Assembly (NCBI GenBank): GCA_041691295.1
Contig: JBEPVA010000007.1
Coordinates: 1-42,709, forward strand
Direction: 5' to 3'
Length of the DNA: 42,709 nucleotides
DNA from: DATEHG01 sp041691295
GTDB lineage: Bacteria; Gemmatimonadota; Gemmatimonadetes; Gemmatimonadales; GWC2-71-9
The position numbers and the translations under genes are program-made. Below are positions 20,512-29,102 of the stretch, piece by piece. The notes beneath the pieces are model-generated. The model saw nothing but the letters and a program-made list of their open reading frames with translations, made no database searches and had not been told where the DNA came from. Each line of letters begins with the position of its first letter. The first letter of the stretch is position 1.

Positions 20512-20546
20512 TTCCTGTCTTCTCTCTTCTGTCTCCCTTCTCCCAA
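20512..20546 (+). repeat. Pyrimidine heptad array before ilvD
   Basis: There are five gapless 7-nt units, CTTCTCT and CTTCTGT and close variants, all pyrimidine-rich. The array ends six nucleotides before the ilvD ATG, so there is no purine-rich ribosome site. It is single-sided: no matching inverted arm is found in the 40 nt after leuB. Confidence 0.7.
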
Positions 20547-20552
20547 AGTGTC

Positions 20553-22226
20553 ATGCCCCTCAATCGCCGGTCACACGCCATCACCCAGGGGCTCCAGCGT
20601 GCGCCCAATCGGGCCATGCTCCGCGCGGTCGGCTTTGGCGATGATGACTTCACCAAGCCGATCATCGGCGTCGCCAACGGTCACAGCACCATCACCCCCT
20701 GCAACGCCGGACTCGGCGAATTGGCCGAACGGGCCGTCGATGCCGTGCGGCTGGCAGGAGGAATGCCGCAGATCTTCGGCACCGTCACGGTGTCTGACGG
20801 GATATCGATGGGTACCGAGGGGATGAAGTACTCGCTGGTGTCCCGCGAAGTGATCGCCGATTCGATCGAAACGGCCTGCGGGGCCGAGTCGATGGATGGG
20901 GTGGTGTGCGTCGGCGGCTGTGACAAGAACATGCCCGGGGCCATGATCGCCATCGCGAGGCTCAACATCCCCGCGATTTTCGTGTACGGCGGCACGATCA
21001 AGCCGGGCCACCTGCATGGACGCGACCTGACGGTGGTGAGCGCCTTTGAGGCGGTCGGCCAGCGCAGCGCCGGCATCATCAGTGATGCGGATCTGCTCGA
21101 TGTCGAGCGCCACGCCTGCCCCGGCAAGGGGTCCTGCGGCGGAATGTTCACCGCCAATACCATGAGCTCGATCATCGAGGCCATGGGCATGAGCCTGCCC
21201 TACTCCTCGACCATGGCGGCCGAGGATGCGGAAAAGGCGGACAGTGCGGCGGAGTCGGGCCGGGTGCTGGTGGACGCGGTGCGGGATCAGCGGCTGCCAC
21301 GCTCTATCATGACCAGGCAGGCTTTCGAGAACGGCATTGCCGTCTGCATGGCGCTCGGCGGCTCGACCAACGCCGTGCTGCATCTGCTGGCCATCGCGCA
21401 CTCGGCCGAAGTGCCCCTGACGATCGATGATTTCGAGGTCATTCGGGCCAAGGTCCCGGTGCTGGCCGATCTGAAGCCGTCAGGACGGTATGTCGCCACC
21501 GATCTGCACCGGGCCGGTGGCGTACCGCAGGTCATGAAGATGCTGCTGGACCACGGATTGCTGCATGGTGATGAGAAATCCGTTACCGGCCGGACCATCG
21601 CGGAGCTGCTGGCCGACGTCCCAGCCGAGCCACGGAGCGATCAGGACGTTATCCGGCCGTGGTCGAAGCCGATGTACGCCCAGGGGCACCTCGCGATTCT
21701 CAAGGGCAACCTGGCCACTGAAGGTGCCGTGGCCAAGATCACCGGCGTGAAAATGGCCAGGATCACCGGGCCTGCCCGGGTATTCGAGTCGGAAGAGGCT
21801 TCGCTCGCCGCCATTCTGGAAAAGCGGATCAAGCCGGGCGATGTGCTGGTGATCCGCTATGAAGGGCCGCGCGGCGGGCCTGGCATGCGCGAAATGCTGT
21901 CACCCACGTCCGCCCTCATCGGAGCGGGGCTCGGCGATTCGGTGGCCCTGATCACCGATGGCAGGTTCTCGGGCGGGACTTACGGAATGGTGGTGGGGCA
22001 TGTTGCCCCCGAAGCGGCGGTGGGCGGCGGGATTGCCCTGGTGCGGGAGGGAGACCTGATCACCATCGACGCCGAGAAGCGGTTGCTGCAGCTTGAGGTG
22101 AGTGAGGCGGAGCTGGCCAAGCGCAGGAAAGAGTGGTCGCCGCCGGCGGCGCGGTACACCAGAGGGGTGCTGGCCAAGTACGCCCGGCAGGTGTCGAGTG
22201 CGGCATTCGGTGCCGTGACGGACTAG
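20553..22226 (+). CDS. ilvD: Dihydroxy-acid dehydratase
   Basis: This is a 557-residue Fe-S enzyme that dehydrates dihydroxy-acids to the ketoacids of valine and isoleucine; it closes the operon. Cluster-ligand cysteines appear in TPCNAGLGELAE, VGGCDKNMPGAMIA and ACPGKGSCGGMFTANTM. The C-terminal signature DGRFSGGTYGMVVGHVAPEA is intact. The ATG at 20553 (MPLNRRSHA) gives the family length. An upstream in-frame ATG at 20502 would translate the repeat array and is rejected. No Shine-Dalgarno is visible. After the stop, AGCCT and AGGCTTT (about 22292-22317) form a weak terminator-like hairpin. Confidence 0.97.
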   Translation: MPLNRRSHAITQGLQRAPNRAMLRAVGFGDDDFTKPIIGVANGHSTITPCNAGLGELAERAVDAVRLAGGMPQIFGTVTVSDGISMGTEGMKYSLVSREVIADSIETACGAESMDGVVCVGGCDKNMPGAMIAIARLNIPAIFVYGGTIKPGHLHGRDLTVVSAFEAVGQRSAGIISDADLLDVERHACPGKGSCGGMFTANTMSSIIEAMGMSLPYSSTMAAEDAEKADSAAESGRVLVDAVRDQRLPRSIMTRQAFENGIAVCMALGGSTNAVLHLLAIAHSAEVPLTIDDFEVIRAKVPVLADLKPSGRYVATDLHRAGGVPQVMKMLLDHGLLHGDEKSVTGRTIAELLADVPAEPRSDQDVIRPWSKPMYAQGHLAILKGNLATEGAVAKITGVKMARITGPARVFESEEASLAAILEKRIKPGDVLVIRYEGPRGGPGMREMLSPTSALIGAGLGDSVALITDGRFSGGTYGMVVGHVAPEAAVGGGIALVREGDLITIDAEKRLLQLEVSEAELAKRRKEWSPPAARYTRGVLAKYARQVSSAAFGAVTD

Positions 22227-22422
22227 GTAGCAGGACGGAAGCCGGGCAGAATGGATAGGTAAACTGTTCGAGAATCTCTTGACCTCGACTCCAGCCTAGT
22301 CTCAGTCCGACAGGCTTTGGGCAAGCTGGAGGGGCAGTTCGGGCATGGGCCCTGATGAGGGAGGGCGGCCAAATGCAACTGAGGGTTACCAGGCTGGAAG
22401 GGCAGGAACCCGCGGGCGTTTC

Positions 22423-23682
22423 CTAGCGCAACGACGGCGCTGGAGCCGGTTGCCGCCGGCGCCCCAGGCTCCATTTGAGGGCGGGCGGTGTGACGACCGT
22501 GGTGACCAGCACCATCAGGACCACTGTGGAATAGAGCCTCTGGTCCACGACGGCCTGACCGCCCACCGATAGACCGAGCCCGAGATTGGCGAAGATCAGG
22601 CCAACCTCACCGCGCGGAATCATCCCAATTCCAATCGAGAGCTTGTCGAGGTTGCTGCCGAGCCCCCCGAGCGCGCAGGCTTGTTTGCCCAGGATCGCGA
22701 CGACGATCAGCACCAGCGCAAATCCCAGCGACCGGCCGCCGCCGAGTCCGGCCAGTTCCACCTTCAGTCCCATGACCACGAAGAAGATCGGCACCAGGAA
22801 GCCGGCGATTGGCTTGATCAATTGCTCGAGGGGATGCTCCCCGCGGTCAATGAAGCTCTGGTAGTGAACCCGCTCGAGAATCAGTCCCGCGGCGTAGCCA
22901 CCGACGATCGGTGCCAGCCCGATCATCCCGGCGCCGGCCGACAGCAGAAAGCAGAAGACCAGTGCGGTAACCAGCAGCAGGCTGCTGCCCTTGAGCCGGG
23001 CCGTGAGGCCGAACAGCCCCGGAGAAATCATGGCCCCGAGCCAGAGCGCGCCGAACAGGAAGACGACGGCCTTGCTGACCAGCCAGCTCACCGCCCCGAG
23101 CGAAAGTGAGGTACCCTGGTTGGCGGCGCCGATGAGGCCGGCAACCACCGCAAGAATGACCAGCCCCAGGACGTCGTCGATCACGGCGGCGCCGAGGATG
23201 ATTCTGGCTTCCGAGGTATCCGATCGATTGAGATCGCGCAGCACCCGCGCCGTGATCCCGACGCTGGTAGCCGTGAGGGTCGCGCCCAGGAACAGGTGGA
23301 CATAGTGGCTGCGGTCGGGCAGCATAATCGCGCCGGCGGCATAGCCGAGAAGCCATGGCGTGACGACGCCAAGCACCGCGACCCAGAAGGCTCGCCAGCC
23401 GACCTTGCGCATGTCGGCAATAGAGGATTCGAGCCCGACTTCGAACATCAGCAGCACCACGCCGATGGTGGCCAGCCCCTCGATGGCAGGATCGAGAGTG
23501 AGCGACCGGAACCAGCCGACGCCCAGAGCATCCAGGTTGCCGAGCAGAACGCCACCCAGCAGCTCGCCGAGCACGGCCGGCTGGCCGGCTCGTTCAGCGA
23601 GATCACCGCCCAGCTTGGCGGCGGCAAGGATGGCGGCCAGCGCCAGCACGAGTTGAGCGCCGCTATCGGCGGTCACGACCAT
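22423..23682 (-). CDS. Cation:proton antiporter (CPA2, NapA/Kef type)
   Basis: This is a 419-residue membrane protein with about 12-13 helices and no soluble regulatory domain (no RCK/TrkA-N), so it is the membrane module alone. The core motif GAAVIDDVLGL (about residue 165) has the double Asp found in electrogenic Na+/H+ antiporters of the NapA/NhaA type; Kef-type exchangers usually have QD here. MIPRGEVGLIFA near the C-terminus is the second conserved transport motif. It probably exports Na+ or another cation in exchange for protons. It stands alone, convergent with ilvD across a 196-nt gap. Confidence 0.85.
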   Translation of the reverse strand: MVVTADSGAQLVLALAAILAAAKLGGDLAERAGQPAVLGELLGGVLLGNLDALGVGWFRSLTLDPAIEGLATIGVVLLMFEVGLESSIADMRKVGWRAFWVAVLGVVTPWLLGYAAGAIMLPDRSHYVHLFLGATLTATSVGITARVLRDLNRSDTSEARIILGAAVIDDVLGLVILAVVAGLIGAANQGTSLSLGAVSWLVSKAVVFLFGALWLGAMISPGLFGLTARLKGSSLLLVTALVFCFLLSAGAGMIGLAPIVGGYAAGLILERVHYQSFIDRGEHPLEQLIKPIAGFLVPIFFVVMGLKVELAGLGGGRSLGFALVLIVVAILGKQACALGGLGSNLDKLSIGIGMIPRGEVGLIFANLGLGLSVGGQAVVDQRLYSTVVLMVLVTTVVTPPALKWSLGRRRQPAPAPSLR

Positions 23683-23789
23683 GAGGAGAACGGACGGTAG
23701 AGGAAGAAAGGTCGGGAACCGCTCTTCGGCTGTTGCCCGCCCAAGGCACGACTCCGGTAAATCCTGCAGGCGCCGCGATGCGCCGGAAG

Positions 23790-24182
23790 CTACGCCAGGG
23801 CATCCTCCAGAGCATGACGCTGGACCTCAACGGCGGTCACCGGCGTCAGCGCCGCGTTGTCCCGCTCGCCGGTCCGGATCCGGATGACCTGCTCGACCGC
23901 CTGAATGAAGATCTTGCCATCGCCCACCTCGCCGGTCCGGGCCGCGCTCAGGATGGCCTTGATCGTGGGCTCCACGAACGGCTCGGAGCAGACCATCTCG
24001 ATCTTGATCTTTTCCCGGAACTCGAGGACGACACTCGAGCCGCGATAATGTTCGACCACTTCCTTTTCGCCGCCGTGACCGCTGACCCGCGAGATCGAGA
24101 TGCCGGTGACACCGGCCCGGAACAGCGCGGTCTTCACGTCCGCCAGCTTCTCCGGGCGGATGACGGTGGTAATCAGTTTCAT
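23790..24182 (-). CDS. glnK: P-II family nitrogen regulator with altered T-loop
   Basis: This is a 130-residue P-II protein, 18 longer than E. coli GlnB. It binds ATP/ADP and 2-oxoglutarate and controls partners such as Amt. The core aligns without gaps to E. coli numbering: GDGKIFI and IRIRTGERD are the nucleotide loops. In the T-loop the normal YRGAEY reads YRGSSV, so Tyr51, the uridylylation site, is Val, and position 39 is Glu instead of Gln. Control by GlnD uridylylation is therefore unlikely; ligand sensing may remain. A C-terminal tail of about 18 residues is extra. It lies downstream of amt on the same strand, separated by an inverted heptad element. Confidence 0.93.
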   Translation of the reverse strand: MKLITTVIRPEKLADVKTALFRAGVTGISISRVSGHGGEKEVVEHYRGSSVVLEFREKIKIEMVCSEPFVEPTIKAILSAARTGEVGDGKIFIQAVEQVIRIRTGERDNAALTPVTAVEVQRHALEDALA

Positions 24183-24203
24183 GCCTGGGGCTCCTGGTTA
24201 GCC

Positions 24204-24289
24204 GAGGGTCGAGAGTCGAAAGTCGAAAGTCTTGAGCGGAGCGACGCGAGCGGATTGAATGGACTCTCGTCTCTCGACTCTCGACTCAT
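24204..24289. repeat. Inverted heptad-repeat element between amt and glnK
   Basis: The left arm (24204-24231) has four units: GAGGGTC, GAGAGTC and two GAAAGTC. The right arm (24262-24289) has four units, GACTCTC and variants. GACTCTC is the exact complement of GAGAGTC, so the 28-nt arms can form a long imperfect stem around a 30-nt core. The core is itself partly palindromic, with GAGCGGAGCG followed by CGCGAGCGGA. It lies between amt and glnK on the minus strand and could separate or stabilise their messages. Confidence 0.85.
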
Positions 24290-24355
24290 TTCACGCGTCG
24301 TTCAGTGAGAGAGAGCCGGTCGCTCCGCCCGGAATGGGCGGGCCGGCCGCACTGA

Positions 24356-25870
24356 TCAGGCCGCCTTGCGAGACGTGGAGGTTCCGCCGGTCAGCACCAC
24401 CGCGGAACTGAGCTCCCCGGCATCCGGATAGGCCAGCGATCCCATCTCAGGCAGGTCGAGGCCCAGTTCCTCCACTTCGGCCGATACCCGGTGGCCCTTG
24501 GTGATCAGGCCGGTGATGAACCAGCAGAGGCCGGCCAGCGTGCCGACCACGAGAATGTTGGTCACGCCGCCGATGACCTGGGCCAGGAATTGACCGGAAT
24601 CACCGTAGAACAATCCGGTGACCTTGCCGGGGACGCCGTTCCAGCCATCGCCGTAGGTGCCGTCGGCAAACAGGCCAAGCGCCAGGATTCCCCAGAGGCC
24701 GTTGACGCCGTGCACCGAGATGGCGCCGACCGGGTCGTCAATCTTGACGCTCCGCTCGAAGAAAATGACCGACCAGATCACCAGGACGCCCGCAATCCCG
24801 CCGATCAGCACCGCCACGGGTGCGGTCACGAACGCGCAGGGCGCGGTGATCGCCACCAGCCCCGCAAGGGCTCCGTTGGCCAGCATCGATGGATCCGGCT
24901 TGCCAAACTTGAGGTACATGTAAATCATCGCCGTGATGCTACCGGCCGCCCCAGCCAGCATCGTGTTGGTCGCGATGACCCCGATGCGAAGGTCACTCCC
25001 CGCCAGGGTGGATCCGGCGTTGAAGCCGAACCAGCCGAAGCAGAGGATGAAGGTGCCGACCATGGCCATCGGGATGTTATGCCCGGGTATCACATTGGCC
25101 GACCCGTCCTTGTTGTACTTGCCGCGTCGCGGTCCCAGCAGCTTGGCCGTGACCAGCGCAATGACACCGCCGGTCAGGTGCACCACGGAGGAACCGGCGA
25201 AATCAGTGTGACCGTGGCCCAGCCCCAGGTTGGCGCCGAGCTGGGAGAGCCAGCCGCCGCCCCAGACCCAGTTGGCATAGAGCGGGTAGATCAACCCGCC
25301 GATGAACAGTGAGAAGACCACGAACGCGAGAAACTTCCAGCGCTCGGCCAGCGCACCGGTCGGGATGGTCGCGGTGGTGTCCATGAACACCATCTGGAAC
25401 AGGAAGTACGCGAACACCGGCGCTGAGTAGGCCACCCCGGCCAGGAAGAAACCCTTGGTGCCGAACAGGCCCCACTCATGTGAACCGAGTTTGATGGTGA
25501 ACAGGTGCGCCGCGTCCCAGGTGCCGAGCCCGCCCAGGGCGGACACCCCGCCGCCCTGGATCGCAAAACCAACGGCCCAGTAGGCCATCATTGCCACGCC
25601 GTAGACCATGAAGTTCATGGTCATCGTATGTCCTGCATTCTTGGCCCGGGTAAATCCCGCCTCGACCATGGCAAAGCCGGCTTGCATCAGCATGACCAGG
25701 AACCCGGCAACCAGGGTCCACACGAAATTGATTGAAATCGTGTTGGCCGCCGCGGCGACAGCCGCCGCCTTGGCCACGGTCATGGCTGAATCGGCGGTGA
25801 CCTGCGCCGCGAGAACCGCGGGCAGGATGGGAATGGCGAGCGCTGCGGCAAGCAGTGTGGCGGGTCGCAT
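24356..25870 (-). CDS. amt: Ammonium transporter
   Basis: This is a 504-residue Amt/Mep/Rh channel with 11 membrane helices after an N-terminal signal peptide-like segment (to about residue 22, ending VLAAQ). The pore twin-histidines are in SSVVHLTGGVIALV and in SVHGVNGLWGIL. The region MQAGFAMVEAGFTRAKN near residue 65 and the Phe-gate helices match the family. The cytosolic C-terminus is longer than in E. coli AmtB (428 aa) and ends Ser/Thr/Lys-rich. It lies upstream of glnK, the usual pair in which P-II plugs the channel. A good promoter lies upstream. Confidence 0.96.
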   Translation of the reverse strand: MRPATLLAAALAIPILPAVLAAQVTADSAMTVAKAAAVAAAANTISINFVWTLVAGFLVMLMQAGFAMVEAGFTRAKNAGHTMTMNFMVYGVAMMAYWAVGFAIQGGGVSALGGLGTWDAAHLFTIKLGSHEWGLFGTKGFFLAGVAYSAPVFAYFLFQMVFMDTTATIPTGALAERWKFLAFVVFSLFIGGLIYPLYANWVWGGGWLSQLGANLGLGHGHTDFAGSSVVHLTGGVIALVTAKLLGPRRGKYNKDGSANVIPGHNIPMAMVGTFILCFGWFGFNAGSTLAGSDLRIGVIATNTMLAGAAGSITAMIYMYLKFGKPDPSMLANGALAGLVAITAPCAFVTAPVAVLIGGIAGVLVIWSVIFFERSVKIDDPVGAISVHGVNGLWGILALGLFADGTYGDGWNGVPGKVTGLFYGDSGQFLAQVIGGVTNILVVGTLAGLCWFITGLITKGHRVSAEVEELGLDLPEMGSLAYPDAGELSSAVVLTGGTSTSRKAA

Positions 25871-25938
25871 CGGAATTCCGGGGCTAGAGGTTTGTGGAGG
25901 GGGGTGTGCGCAGGGCTTGCACCTGCGTTCACGAGCAG

Positions 25939-25994
25939 AAGATACGGAGCATGTTACATACTGTCAATAGAAAATTGCAGAAAATGCACAATTT
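25939..25994 (-). promoter_or_regulatory. amt promoter with upstream palindrome
   Basis: On the minus strand TTGACA (25967-25962) and TATCTT (25944-25939) are 17 nt apart, a strong sigma70-type promoter, about 70 nt before the amt ATG. Directly upstream, 25971-25994 holds an imperfect palindrome: AAAATTGCA and TGCACAATTT around GAAAA. The region is markedly AT-rich for this genome. It may be the binding site of a nitrogen regulator; the site matches no regulator consensus I know well. Confidence 0.6.
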
Positions 25995-26043
25995 AATGAA
26001 CGCTCTTTCAAATCATCTGATCGAAATGCACGGGACAACGAAA

Positions 26044-26066
26044 AAACCTGCACAATTTGCAGGTTT
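26044..26066 (-). terminator. Intrinsic terminator after the DJ-1/thioesterase operon
   Basis: AAACCTGCA and TGCAGGTTT form a perfect 9-bp stem with a 5-nt loop. Read on the minus strand it runs into six T's (the last three of the stem plus three more). It lies 61 nt after the DJ-1-family stop and upstream of the amt promoter, so it insulates amt from read-through. Its sequence shares TGCACAATTT with the palindrome at the amt promoter. Confidence 0.75.
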
Positions 26067-26127
26067 GATAGTTCATGTAGTATGTGAGGTCGCTGCGCTA
26101 ACCGATGGCCATGGACCGACTTGAAGG

Positions 26128-26748
26128 CTACAACCCCTCGTCGGCCATCCCTTCCTCGTTTCGGTCCCAGCGGTATTCCATATAATCCGCTGCTTCCTCG
26201 GCCAGCTCGCCGCCCAGCAATCGGGCTACGACATGCAGCGCCATGTCGATTCCCGCACTCACCCCTGCCGACGTAATCACCTTGCCGGTATCCCAGAATC
26301 GACCTCCGGTCCTGACATTGGCCCTCGGCGCCACCTTGCGCAGCTCGTCCATAGCCAGGAAATGGGTGGTGATATCGAGGCCGTCCAGCAGTCCCGCCGC
26401 CGCCAGCACCAGTGCACCAGTACAGACCGACAGGATCAGCTCAGCGCCCGGCGCCCGGCGCTTGATGAATTCGAGCAGCGCGGGATTGTGCATCTCCCGC
26501 CGGGTGCCGTACCCGCCTGGGATCAGGAGAATCTGGATCGGCGGGCAGTTGGTAAAGGTATGATGCGGATTGACGCTGAAGCCGTTCCGAAAGACGGCCG
26601 GCTGCGGGTGCTCGGTGACGATCCGGACCTCGAAGGGATCGAGGCCGTGGCGCCGGCCAGCCACCGAAAACACCTCGTAGGGGCCGCAGACGTCGAGCAC
26701 CTCGGCATCGGCAAACCCGACAATGGCCACCAGCCGGCGTTCAGGCAT
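26128..26748 (-). CDS. DJ-1/PfpI family protein
   Basis: This is a 206-residue class I glutamine-amidotransferase-like fold. The nucleophile elbow is LSVCTGALVL, with Cys109 as the expected reactive cysteine, preceded by LLIPGGYGTR. The C-terminal GVSAGIDMALHVV segment resembles isonitrile hydratase and the ligand domains of GATase1-type AraC regulators, but no DNA-binding domain is attached. Function could be hydratase, glyoxalase/deglycase or a sensor; the sequence does not decide. The ATG at 26748 lies in an 8-nt overlap with the thioesterase gene, so they form an operon. A terminator follows. Confidence 0.85.
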   Translation of the reverse strand: MPERRLVAIVGFADAEVLDVCGPYEVFSVAGRRHGLDPFEVRIVTEHPQPAVFRNGFSVNPHHTFTNCPPIQILLIPGGYGTRREMHNPALLEFIKRRAPGAELILSVCTGALVLAAAGLLDGLDITTHFLAMDELRKVAPRANVRTGGRFWDTGKVITSAGVSAGIDMALHVVARLLGGELAEEAADYMEYRWDRNEEGMADEGL

Positions 26749-27259
26749 TGGCCACCTGTCTGGCGTCGAGCTGCTCCTGGTCCAGCCAGGCCAGCCGGCT
26801 GTCCATTTCCGTGTCCAGCTTTTTCCTGAAATCGGCCAGCCGCATGGCGTACTGCTCGAGCGCCACCTCGACCGGTGAACCTGGTCGCCAGGGCGGCACC
26901 GCCTTGGGGCGGCCGTTCTCGCCGAGCGCGACAAAGACGATCACGCAGTGGCAGGCCCGGGCCAGGTCCGAGCTGGTTGGATCGCCGGCAAAGACGTTGA
27001 TGGCGATGTGCATGCTGGTGTTGCCGGTGCGGATGACCTGGGCCCGGAGCTCGATCAGCTGACCCACGGAAATCGGCCGGAGGAAATGGATGCCGCCGAC
27101 ATACAGGGTCACGCAATAATCGCCGGTCCACCCGGCGGCACAGCTGTACCCGGCCTGGTCGATCCATTTCATGACCGCGCCGCCGTGCACCTTGCCGCCA
27201 AAATTGACATGGCTGGGTTCGGTGAGGAACCGAAGCGTGATCCGGTGCGGTCGATCCAT
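26741..27259 (-). CDS. Acyl-CoA thioesterase (hotdog fold, YciA/BACH-like)
   Basis: This is a 172-residue single-hotdog thioesterase that hydrolyses acyl-CoA to free acid and CoA. The motif NFGGKVHGGAVMKWIDQAGY near residues 19-38 carries the catalytic Asp in the helix of the hotdog domain, and FLRPISVGQLIEL is a strand typical of YciA and acyl-CoA hydrolases. The ATG at 27259 (MDRPHR) is preferred; an in-frame TTG at 27286 is possible. The tail of about 40 residues is charged and helical. It is co-transcribed with the DJ-1 gene and divergent from the Ser/Thr kinase gene. Confidence 0.9.
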   Translation of the reverse strand: MDRPHRITLRFLTEPSHVNFGGKVHGGAVMKWIDQAGYSCAAGWTGDYCVTLYVGGIHFLRPISVGQLIELRAQVIRTGNTSMHIAINVFAGDPTSSDLARACHCVIVFVALGENGRPKAVPPWRPGSPVEVALEQYAMRLADFRKKLDTEMDSRLAWLDQEQLDARQVANA

Positions 27260-27364
27260 GATCGCCTTGGTCAGGGGAAGGGCCAAAACATAGCGCCCGC
27301 AGCGGCCCGGCGTGAGGTCCGCTGGGCTCTACCCCCGCTCCGTCAGCGCCCCCACATTTGAGCC

Positions 27365-29101
27365 ATGCCCTCCGCCAACTGTTCGACCTGCCAGACTCCC
27401 CTGGTTGAGGGAGCGCTATTCTGTTCCCGCTGCGGCAACCCGTCGCAGGCCGGTATCACCGCCCGGACGCCAAGTGCCGTGCAGCCACAGGAAAAAACCA
27501 GCCAGCGGCTGGGCCGCGCACTCGGGGCCAAGTACGAGGTTCGCCAACTACTCGGTCAAGGGGGTTTTGCCGAGGTGTTCGAGGTCTGGGACCACGACTT
27601 GGCCAGGCGGCTGGCGGTCAAGGTGCTGCGGCCGGACATCGCCTGGTCGTCGGGGATGCTGGAACGGTTCCGCCAGGAGGCCCGCTCCCTGGCAACCCTG
27701 AATCATGCCAACATCCTGCCGGTGCATTTCGTCGGAGATGGCGAAGGCCTGGCGTATTACGCGATGCCCTTCGTCGAAGGGCAGTCGCTGGCGGATCTGC
27801 TGCGCCGTTCCGGCGCGCTCGAACTCGACCGGGCGCTCGGGATCATCCGGCCGGTACTACAGGCGCTCGATCATGCCCACCATATCGGGCTCATTCATCG
27901 CGATATCAAGCCCGACAACGTGATGCTCGAATCGTCCAGCGGGCGGGTGCTGCTGGTCGACTTCGGGATTGCCAAGCAGGTAGGGAGTTCGGCCGCGAGC
28001 CTGACCCAGACCGGCTTTGTGGTCGGTACGCCGTATTACATGAGTCCCGAGCAGGCGCTGGGGCAGGGCGATGTCGACGCCCGGACCGATATTTATGCCG
28101 TGGGTGCAATGCTGTTCCAGATGGTGACCGGTGCGCCGCCATTCGAGGGCGATTCATCGCAGGAAATCGTCGGCAAGCATCTGAGTGAGCCGGTCCCCAT
28201 CCCGGCCTCGGTGAACACCAAGATTCCCGTCTGGCTGTCCGATGTGATCCTGCGTTGTCTCGCCAAGCGGGCGGCTGATCGATTCCAGTCGTGCGCCGAG
28301 GTGCTGAACGCCATAGACGCGGGCCGAGCGTCGGGGTCGTCGCAGGCCATCAGCGCCGAGCGGGTGGCCGCCAGGCTCAAGGCCGACGACGTCACGATCG
28401 CAATCAAAACCCCGGTTCCAGCGGCAGTCACCGGCGTGGCTAATCCCACCGCGCCGGCGCGGAAGCCAAAGCCGGCGCCGGCGCCGGCGGCAAAGAGTCC
28501 TGGCAGGATGATCGCCCTGGCTGGGCTGGTCATCCTGCTGCTCGGCGCCGGGTTTTTCCGCTGGAGCACCCGGCCGATGCTGACCATCGAAAACCGGCTG
28601 ATCGAGCCGGTCAGGATCAGCTGGAACAGCGCGACCTGGGAGCTCAAGCCGGGGGAGAGCAGGACGTTACCGGTGCCGCGCCGGCGGGCGTTCGTGGCGC
28701 AGTGGTACCTGGTCCAGCCGGCCGGGCCCGACGGACAGCAGATGGGACATCCACTGCAGGGAACCATTGCCGTCGACCCGCCGGCCGGCCGGATGCAGCG
28801 CAATATCGACAGTTGGTCCACCGGCAAGCCGTACTTCGCGCCGCTGATCACCAATGCATCGGATCAGGTGCTCACGGCCCGGATCAACACCGGGCTGATC
28901 GGTGCGGACGGCTGCCGCTGCCGGATTCCGCCAGGGGCCGTACGGGCCCACATCGGGTACTACCCACTGTTCCAGAACAGCAGCGTGGAAGCCGGCACCG
29001 CCGATGGCCGCCGCGCCGCCTTTGCCAATCTCGGCGTCCGGGTAACCGACAAGATCGGCGGCGCGGTTGGCCTCAGATTCGAAACCGGTGACTTGCGCTA
29101 G
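27365..29101 (+). CDS. Zinc-ribbon transmembrane Ser/Thr protein kinase
   Basis: This is a 578-residue Hanks-type kinase. Residues 6-23 hold a zinc ribbon (Cys6, Cys9, Cys20, Cys23). The kinase domain spans about 57-320: glycine loop LGQGGFAEV, Lys86, HRDIKPDN with catalytic Asp180, Asp199 in DFG, and GTPYYMSPEQ in the activation segment. A Pro/Ala/Lys linker leads to one membrane helix (about 380-398), and a C-terminal domain of about 180 residues would lie outside the membrane. That domain has no PASTA repeats and I do not recognise it; it has a CRCRIPPGAV-like patch (GCRCRIPP). Zinc-ribbon kinases of this plan occur in Gemmatimonadota and Acidobacteria. The target is unknown. Confidence 0.92.
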   Translation: MPSANCSTCQTPLVEGALFCSRCGNPSQAGITARTPSAVQPQEKTSQRLGRALGAKYEVRQLLGQGGFAEVFEVWDHDLARRLAVKVLRPDIAWSSGMLERFRQEARSLATLNHANILPVHFVGDGEGLAYYAMPFVEGQSLADLLRRSGALELDRALGIIRPVLQALDHAHHIGLIHRDIKPDNVMLESSSGRVLLVDFGIAKQVGSSAASLTQTGFVVGTPYYMSPEQALGQGDVDARTDIYAVGAMLFQMVTGAPPFEGDSSQEIVGKHLSEPVPIPASVNTKIPVWLSDVILRCLAKRAADRFQSCAEVLNAIDAGRASGSSQAISAERVAARLKADDVTIAIKTPVPAAVTGVANPTAPARKPKPAPAPAAKSPGRMIALAGLVILLLGAGFFRWSTRPMLTIENRLIEPVRISWNSATWELKPGESRTLPVPRRRAFVAQWYLVQPAGPDGQQMGHPLQGTIAVDPPAGRMQRNIDSWSTGKPYFAPLITNASDQVLTARINTGLIGADGCRCRIPPGAVRAHIGYYPLFQNSSVEAGTADGRRAAFANLGVRVTDKIGGAVGLRFETGDLR

Positions 29102-29102
29102 A

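Noticed and set aside
20502..20552. Earlier ATG for ilvD giving 17 extra residues
   Set aside because: The extra codons translate the heptad array (SLLSPFSQ-like) and are not part of the IlvD family.
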